Source of the DNA: Gonapodya sp. JEL0774
Lineage: Eukaryota > Monoblepharomycota > Monoblepharidomycetes > Monoblepharidales > Gonapodyaceae
Assembly (NCBI GenBank): GCA_027604505.1
Contig: JADIIX010000270.1
Coordinates: 1,917-17,512, forward strand
Reading direction: 5' to 3'
Length of the DNA stretch: 15,596 nucleotides
The position numbers and the translations under genes were made by a program. Of this stretch, positions 10,403-15,596 are shown piece by piece. How positions within the stretch are numbered: the first letter of the stretch is position 1; every line of letters begins with the position of its first letter. Below the pieces are notes generated by a model. It saw only the letters and a list, made by a program, of their open reading frames with translations. It did not search any database and was not told the origin of the DNA.

Positions 10403-10435
10403 CTTAGTTGTCCATAGTCACAATTGGAAACTAAG
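10403..10435. repeat. Imperfect hairpin: CTTAGTT(G)TCC and GGAAACTAAG
   Basis: The arms at 10403-10413 and 10426-10435 are complementary apart from one bulged base, separated by 12 bases. It sits directly beside the perfect hairpin at 10381-10401. Confidence 0.6.
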
Positions 10436-10594
10436 TTTTAGTCATTGGTGTCAACCATGGGGGTTTGATCCTGGACGTGGCTGAGCACGTTCGCAGAACC
10501 AGTCCTGACACATTTCATCTCAACCGATCGACCTCAAGCAACAATTTTTAAAGAAATAGAGCGCTTGTGGTGTCAGGTACGTTCTGTTTCGACT

Positions 10595-10608
10595 GTGGAT
10601 CGATCCAC
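10595..10608. promoter_or_regulatory. 14-base perfect palindrome GTGGATCGATCCAC
   Basis: This self-complementary sequence lies about 150 bases upstream of the ATG of the Ser/Pro-rich gene, a place where promoter or 5' leader sequence is expected. Palindromes of this length are typical sites for dimeric DNA-binding proteins, but no factor can be named. Confidence 0.4.
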
Positions 10609-10754
10609 CAACTTTGCTCATATGTGCGTGGTGACGGTTTGGATGCGGCTGTGGGCATCAAAGCATTCAAGCAGTGTGATCGTGCAATCGAAAAGCTCGC
10701 GTATCTGAAGTCGCAATCCACGCCCTCTCTTGCTTGTCCGCCTGACTTTCGATC

Positions 10755-12497
10755 ATGCTGGGACACTTTCTTGACCGGCCAACACCCCCTCGACCACGCG
10801 CTGTTCCTGGACCCATTCCGTCACCACCAACCAAAAAGCATAAAAGAGTATCTTCTAATCAATCTCTAACCTCGAAGTCGGCGTCACCGCGTTCTGGGCG
10901 GGTCGCTTTGGATGACTCACCTGAGGTGGATCAGGTCTCTCCCAACGTGAGCAAACCAACAGGGAATCGGCCCGACTCGGGATTAGACATTCCGTCTCCA
11001 GTGTACGGTGTGCAGGCTGCGGGTGATGTTGTGACAAGAATTCGAGAGGAGTCGCCAGTATCCCTCTCTCCTGGTCTTGCTCCCACGGCGGACAAGGGTA
11101 CCAGGCGAACCGAACGTGGTAATATTTCGGGAGAGGAGCCTAAACCTCCTCAGCGCCGTCAGAAAAAGCGCAGTCCCGGTCTGAAGTCCAGCAGAGCCGG
11201 AGCTCTTTCAGACAAAGAATCCGATCAACTTGGTCGACAAACATCAAGTGCCAGGTTTTCTACAAACGAGACCCGCCTCGTGTCAGGAACGGATAATGCT
11301 GACGCGCCAATAGTTGTAGTTAGGCTACAGAGCAAATTGGATGCGGACGACGAACGTCAGTTGGATTCTTGTCTTGCCGAAGCCCACCGAAACTCCTGGG
11401 CCAATACCGGTGCATACACTCGGTTCAGTTCTGGGGTGGAGTATTCATCTGCTCGAATTGTGAACTTTGACGATTTGACTGACGAGGAGGCGCACATGTT
11501 TCGCGGTGGAGCCCATCACGTGAAATCAACAGCTGCCGAGTCGGGAAGTATCGTCTCTGAGGAACGCAGAGGCAGGACTACTATCTCCTCCACGGACCCT
11601 GCGAACTCTACTCAGATTGTAATTGTGACTAATCCTGAGCCACCGATAAAGCTCGTCCACTCAACTGCACCGGTTCCATCCGGAACTGACAACCAACTCT
11701 GGGCGCGAGCGGCTGTTTCCGCAAATCGCAATTCGACCAAACGCTGGTCCACTGGGTCGCCCACTCTAAAGCCAATGGAAACACGCAATGCAAACTCCAG
11801 CACGAACACACGATCTTCGTTACCATCGTCTCCGCAGTCGAATGGTGTCCCAGCGCTGTCTGCATCCACCCACCATACACTAAGCACAAGCGCATCACCT
11901 TCCGGCATTGCAAATATTGTGCTCTTTAGCTGGACGGCACTGGACAAGAACGGAGCGATCAACCGTCTCAGCATTGACCCTACCTGCATTCGAGCTCAAG
12001 GTAGAATTCAAAAGCTCACCACCAGCAAGCGTCAATCTCAAATATGGATTGGAGGCATTGACGAGAGGACTTGTCCGGTCTATGAGTTTCTTGTAAGTGT
12101 TTATGACTGGTGCCCTGCAGTGATCTTGCGGTGTTGAGTACACTCATTCGGAAACATTGCTCTCACTATCAGCACTGCGAAGTGGATCTGGATATGAATG
12201 GAGTACGAATTGTGACAGAGTTCTGGACCATTGTCTTCAGCGGCATTGCATGGACAAGGACTGACATGTAAGGTGTTCTTCTCTGTGACTAAGTACATTC
12301 GGATCACTCAGTGTTACTTTTTCTCGGCGCAATTCAGAATCAACTTGCGGACGGTTATCAATCAAGCAATCTCCTCAGCGAGGATTCTCATGCAGGCGAT
12401 ACCCTCACCCAACAAGCCCAAGAATGTACCAACCAGTGGAAGCGTATCCGACGGGCTATTGGGAAGATTCCGGAGTTTGCTGCGACGAACGGAGTGA
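10755..12497 (+). CDS. Unrecognised Ser/Pro/Thr-rich protein
   Basis: I do not recognise this 530-residue protein. Exons: 10755-12092, 12173-12267, 12338-12497; 1593 coding bases, in frame. The start is the first ATG of a long open frame. Residues 1-380 are rich in Ser, Pro, Thr, Arg and Asp and probably disordered. They contain two basic clusters that could be nuclear signals: PTKKHKR (about 25-31) and PPQRRQKKR (about 130-138). A short acidic, less biased block (VVVRLQSKLDADDERQLDSC, near 190-208) breaks the disorder. From about residue 390 to 500 the composition becomes that of a folded domain, with IANIVLFSWTALD, SQIWIGGIDERTC, CEVDLDMNGVRIV and INLRTVINQAISSARILM, and it is here that the two introns fall. 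The tail ends in a basic FRSLLRRTE. The 1.3-kb first exon is unusual among its intron-rich neighbours. The gene converges on the Rei1 homologue with 173 bases between stop codons. Confidence 0.75.
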
Positions 12498-12670
12498 GCA
12501 AACAAAAGTACCGCGCAAGAACTTATAGTGCAAATCGAACAACTATTAATACCAGACAAAGGACCTGCAGGGAACTGAAAAGCCGGAGCTGATACATAAG
12601 TCTTGGTAAATCGTATTAGCAAACCCTTCATATTTGTACAGAACAGCTTAAACAAAGTCGGCGCTCCGTT

Positions 12671-14384
12671 TCAGAAGTCTACTTGAGGTCGGTAGTGCTT
12701 TTGACTGTTTGCTTGCATGCCCCACATCAACTCCTGTCGCCTTTGCTGCCTCTGTGATGCCATCTTGGCTCTGCGCTCCTTCCGTGCTACCTTGGCGATT
12801 TGCTCAAAGGTCCTCAGACTGGCGAGTGCTCCATGAGGGCCTGACATACCAACAGGTACGAGTGCTCCGATAGAGCTCGGTGACGTTGAAGAACTGAGGA
12901 GGCGATACTGCTGGGCGATTTTTCTGATGAGTAATCGGTTCTTGGCATTCCGACCTTCCGCACTTGACGAGGTAAGCGGGCCGCCGAAATTTTGTTTGTA
13001 GTAAACCCGCAGCGAGCGATGACCAGCTCTGCGCCCGTCCGGTAGTACAAGATCTACACCATGTTCTGGAGTCACTCGATTTTCATCTTGCTCGGAGTCC
13101 TCGTCCTCGTCGTCTTCCGATTTCTCCTCATCCGAGAAAACGTAGAACTTTGAAATCTCCTCGTCTGCTTCTTCGACCCCATATGCTACCTTGGTGTGCC
13201 CTTTATCGATCTAGGGAACAGAGAATGTTAACGAGCGAACAGCGTATGCAGGGGAAGACACTTGCCCACGCACCATGTGCTTCCTAACTGCTTCCAGAGA
13301 ATGAAGCTGTCGTCCTTTTCCATCGCAGTAAATACATGTGTTGCCAATTGAAATTTTCTCTCCCAAGTAAGAGATAAGGCCCTTCAAATCCTCCAGGTAA
13401 TCAACATCGGGTACGAAAAAGCTATGAGCACTCGACATGTGATCCATATTCCTGAGTTGCCGAAGGAGGCTTGATGAAGTCGCTCATGAAAGCAGCCCAA
13501 ATCGCGAAACTCACGCTTCCAAGTCAGCACTCGTCGTAGTGCAGAACAGGCAATCGGACTCTGGGTCCAGTCGAGCGGAAGCCGCAATTTTCTCGTCAGC
13601 AATCTTTTCAATCTCTTCTTCCGTTTTAGCATCAGCTAAGCGACGTCTCCACTCCATAATTTGGTGTTGGGTGGGGCCCTTGATCCGTGATTCTGCGGTG
13701 GTGGAATCTGACTTCGTGGTTCCGGCATCCGAGCTAATCTCATCCATTCGAGTTCTGTGTGTGTCTTCTATTGGCTTCGTGTTGGCACGAGGTGTTGTCG
13801 AAGTTGTGCCCTGTCGATGGCTTCCGTGCTTCTTCTCGAACAGAGCCATGGCCTCACGGTGCTTGTTGCTCTGGAGATGGTTCTGGTAGGCATTGTGCGT
13901 GTAGTATGTCTTGTTACATGCGACGCATTCTGCGGAAAACTTGGCTCTCTCAACGTCCTCCCGGGTCTTGTTCTGTTGGGCTATGTGCAGATTGATTTAG
14001 TGAAACTACATCAAAGGCCCCATCAAACTCGTAATATCAAGTGAGAAGCCGCACCTAGCATCCTTTGTTTGAATGTGTCTTCAGAGACCGCAGGCAATAA
14101 TGCGACCTTCCGTTTGAGATTGTAGCGATGCCAATCGGTTTTGTAATGATCTCGTCTTCAATTCATGGAGCGAGGTGGCCCATCAGCAGCGAAAACACAT
14201 CAAGATTCCTAACGAATACTCACTGTGCATCTGGAGTTACAAAGCCGATTTGGCAGGAAATGCACGTGTATAGTCCTTTCGCACTGATCAACGATTCGGG
14301 CTGCGAGACGGTCTCTGAGAAGTGCGTTCCAGTTTCCACATCATCTGCAATAGAGTGAGCTGGTTCAAGATCGTATGCAGACAT
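12671..14384 (-). CDS. REI1: Rei1/ZNF622 homologue, cytoplasmic 60S assembly factor
   Basis: This is a 481-residue protein of the Rei1/Reh1/ZNF622 family. These proteins act late in cytoplasmic maturation of the large ribosomal subunit, helping release and recycle Arx1 and probing the peptide exit tunnel (known for yeast). Exons on the minus strand, 5' to 3': 14384-14224, 14155-14055, 13980-13515, 13451-13274, 13210-12671; 1446 coding bases, in frame. There are four C2H2 fingers: C41/C44/H57/H63, C106/C109/H122/H128, C231/C234/H247/H252 and C282/C285/H301/H307. Fingers 1, 3 and 4 are completed across introns. Family motifs include DWHRYNLKRKV, AHSFFVPD, VRKHMIDKGH, LPDGRRAGHRSL and the terminal HYRPQVDF. 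An acidic stretch (about 322-348) lies between finger 4 and the GHRSL block. The start at MSAYDL is the ATG just ahead of finger 1; the open frame extends upstream but into the region expected to be 5' leader. It lies 122 bases downstream of the hydrolase gene on the same strand. Confidence 0.95.
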
Positions 14385-14496
14385 GCTGATTCGACGAGAG
14401 GTTGTTGATTGCTTGGCGAGTGAGAGCAGCTTTTTTGTTTTTGGGAACTTGCTGAGCAACAAACCGATTTCGAACCACAATCAATTTCAACCTCGT

Positions 14497-14507
14497 GATA
14501 TATAAAT
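14497..14507 (-). promoter_or_regulatory. Possible TATA element for the REI1 gene
   Basis: On the minus strand this reads ATTTATATATC, about 115 bases before the REI1 ATG and touching the stop codon of the upstream hydrolase. Its position suits a core promoter for a gene with a short leader. AT-rich 3' UTR sequence is an equal explanation. Confidence 0.3.
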
Positions 14508-15596
14508 CAATCACCGAAGGCTGTTTCTGCGTCTACATGTTCTGCTGACAAGAAATCTCCCACTACCTCCCAAAATTCGTTCTGCTCCTCGACCATGGGA
14601 TATACTCCACTTTGTTCAAAAATGTAGCCCTCTGAGTGAGGAATTGAATCAACCAACTCAACAGTGCACTAAAGAGATGGGGTATAATCCCGTAAGCCGC
14701 TGAGAACAACTTGCGGACTGGTCGACTTACTGGAGGAGGGCACTGCGTATCATGCCGTCCGCAAACAGCCAGAGTAGTTACTTGAACGTCGCGAAGACGA
14801 GCGCTGTAACTGCAAAATTGGTCAGTGAAATGGTGAGTCCGAGGCCCGCATTGCTTCGAGATGTAAGATCATCAGCTCACTCAAGTTCCGTGAGAACTCT
14901 CGCATACCAAACTGTTCAGCGAAATCAAGAGTATAATGTGGCGTAGACTCGCTTGGAGCTATTTCAAAGTTTCACTTACGTGTTCGGGGGCGAACAGATT
15001 GAAGAAAACTCCGAATAGAGAATGGGCGGCCTGCGTAATCTGTGGACCAATTTCGATCCGGCGGTGCTCCGTAGCCTGCCTTGTCCGAACCTTCCCATCT
15101 ACTCCAACTGATAGTTTTGATAACCGCACTCTCAAATCCACGCCTTCGGAAGACGTAGAACAAAGCCATTCTCCGCAAGAACTCGCCATGAAGTGGGTGC
15201 GAGGAGTTCCAGACTGCGCCAGGCGCATGCGACATCGCAGGATAGCCAGAAGCGCCTGACACAAGGACAAGTCGACGAACTAGATCCGGTCGCTGAAGTG
15301 CAAGCGCCAGGGCAACGATCGCAGCCTGCCCGTGGCCTATAAAATCAATAGGCTGCGTAATCCCAGCCAGAGAGATGGTTTCTGCGTCCATTAGATTTAT
15401 TTGGTGAGAGCGTTCTCTCTTTCTCCGCGAACTATTGGTGGAACTCAGTCCATACCTTTTATAGTTGACAGCATCTCCTCCATTGAAACTCGTGGTTTTC
15501 GTGTAGAAGCTCCTGCACCCGGCGGGTCAAAGCTGATGACGCTGCGATCGCTACCCAGCTTTGTGAAGAGAGGGCGGTGTGCCAAGTGGCGAGCGA
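14507..15596 (-). CDS. Alpha/beta hydrolase, proline-iminopeptidase-like (5' end beyond window)
   Basis: This is the C-terminal 270 residues or so of an alpha/beta-hydrolase fold protein. Exons on the minus strand, 5' to 3': 15596-15456, 15381-14980, 14911-14881, 14809-14731, 14668-14507, all in frame with canonical sites. The strand SVISFDPPGAGAS, the nucleophile elbow IDFIGHGQAA, the following ALQRPDLVRRLVLVSG, the acid-bearing CGRHDTQCPP and the closing FEQSGVYPMVEEQNEFWEVV follow the proline iminopeptidase/lactone-hydrolase layout. The family's usual residues at two catalytic sites are missing: the elbow has Gly (codon 15329-15331) where GxSxG has Ser, and the final motif has Val (codon 14603-14605) where SGHYP-type motifs have His. 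The Asp of GRHD is kept. So it is probably not a classical serine hydrolase. The N-terminus and oxyanion HG motif lie outside the window. Confidence 0.88.

Larger units (their letters stand above)
9702..10754. other. Divergent intergenic region, about 1.05 kb
   Basis: This separates the DUF2039-like gene (-) from the Ser/Pro-rich gene (+) and must hold both promoters. Open frames inside it (for example 9882-10187 minus and 10120-10398 plus) lack recognisable domains, and the plus-strand one starts at TTG, not ATG. It contains two neighbouring hairpin-forming repeats and one 14-base palindrome, listed separately. I see no tRNA or mobile element. Confidence 0.6.

Noticed and set aside
10567-10754. 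Cys-containing frame just upstream of the orphan gene, as a possible 5' exon
   Set aside because: Starts at GTG, is in another frame, and no donor/acceptor pair links it convincingly to 10755.
12671-13075. Separate gene starting at MTPEHG on the minus strand
   Set aside because: The frame runs back without a stop to a splice acceptor at 13211 and forms the last exon of the Rei1 homologue.
1-15596. Secondary-metabolite cluster, transposon, CRISPR or defence system
   Set aside because: No synthase, transposase, terminal repeat, reverse transcriptase or repeat-spacer array was found; the transporters have no biosynthetic partner genes in the window.

Overview
The window is nuclear DNA from a fungus. 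Every protein gene except perhaps one is split by short GT-AG introns, mostly 60-110 bases, with donors such as GTGAGT, GTAAGT or GTATGT. The recognisable families are fungal or general eukaryotic ones: DHA2-type drug/H+ antiporters, a Pns1/CTL choline-transporter-like protein, the Rei1/ZNF622 ribosome-assembly factor and a C9orf85/DUF2039 zinc protein. Intron density and size would fit a basidiomycete or an early-diverging fungus; I cannot place it more finely. There is no sign of a prokaryotic, viral or transposon-borne system.

Layout. Bases 1-145 are a GC-rich, poly-C stretch joined to the last part of an intron. Bases 146-1252 (+) hold the 3' half of a DHA2 transporter gene (copy 1). Bases 2071-4565 (+) hold a complete paralogue (copy 2, 11 exons, 563 aa). 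Then come a Pns1/CTL-like gene (4961-7290, +, 10 exons, 555 aa) and a small Cys-rich two-helix membrane protein (7572-8311, +, 4 exons, 144 aa). Converging on it is a DUF2039/C9orf85-like gene with an acidic tail (8645-9701, -, 6 exons, 203 aa). After a gene-free kilobase comes an unrecognised Ser/Pro-rich protein (10755-12497, +, 3 exons, 530 aa). Converging on that is the Rei1 homologue (12671-14384, -, 5 exons, 481 aa), and just upstream of it on the same strand a proline-iminopeptidase-like alpha/beta hydrolase whose 5' end lies beyond the window (14507-15596, -).

The exon models were built by hand. Each one keeps the reading frame through every junction and restores family motifs across the junctions, which is strong internal support. 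The genes look like an ordinary fungal neighbourhood, not a dedicated pathway: membrane transport on the left, ribosome assembly and housekeeping on the right. The most interesting points are the hydrolase that lacks both the nucleophilic Ser and the catalytic His, the tandem transporters with identical exon sizes but unlike introns, the adjacent NPF and PPPY motifs in the CTL protein, the glycosylatable Cys-rich small membrane protein, and the orphan Ser/Pro-rich protein with a conserved-looking C-terminal block.
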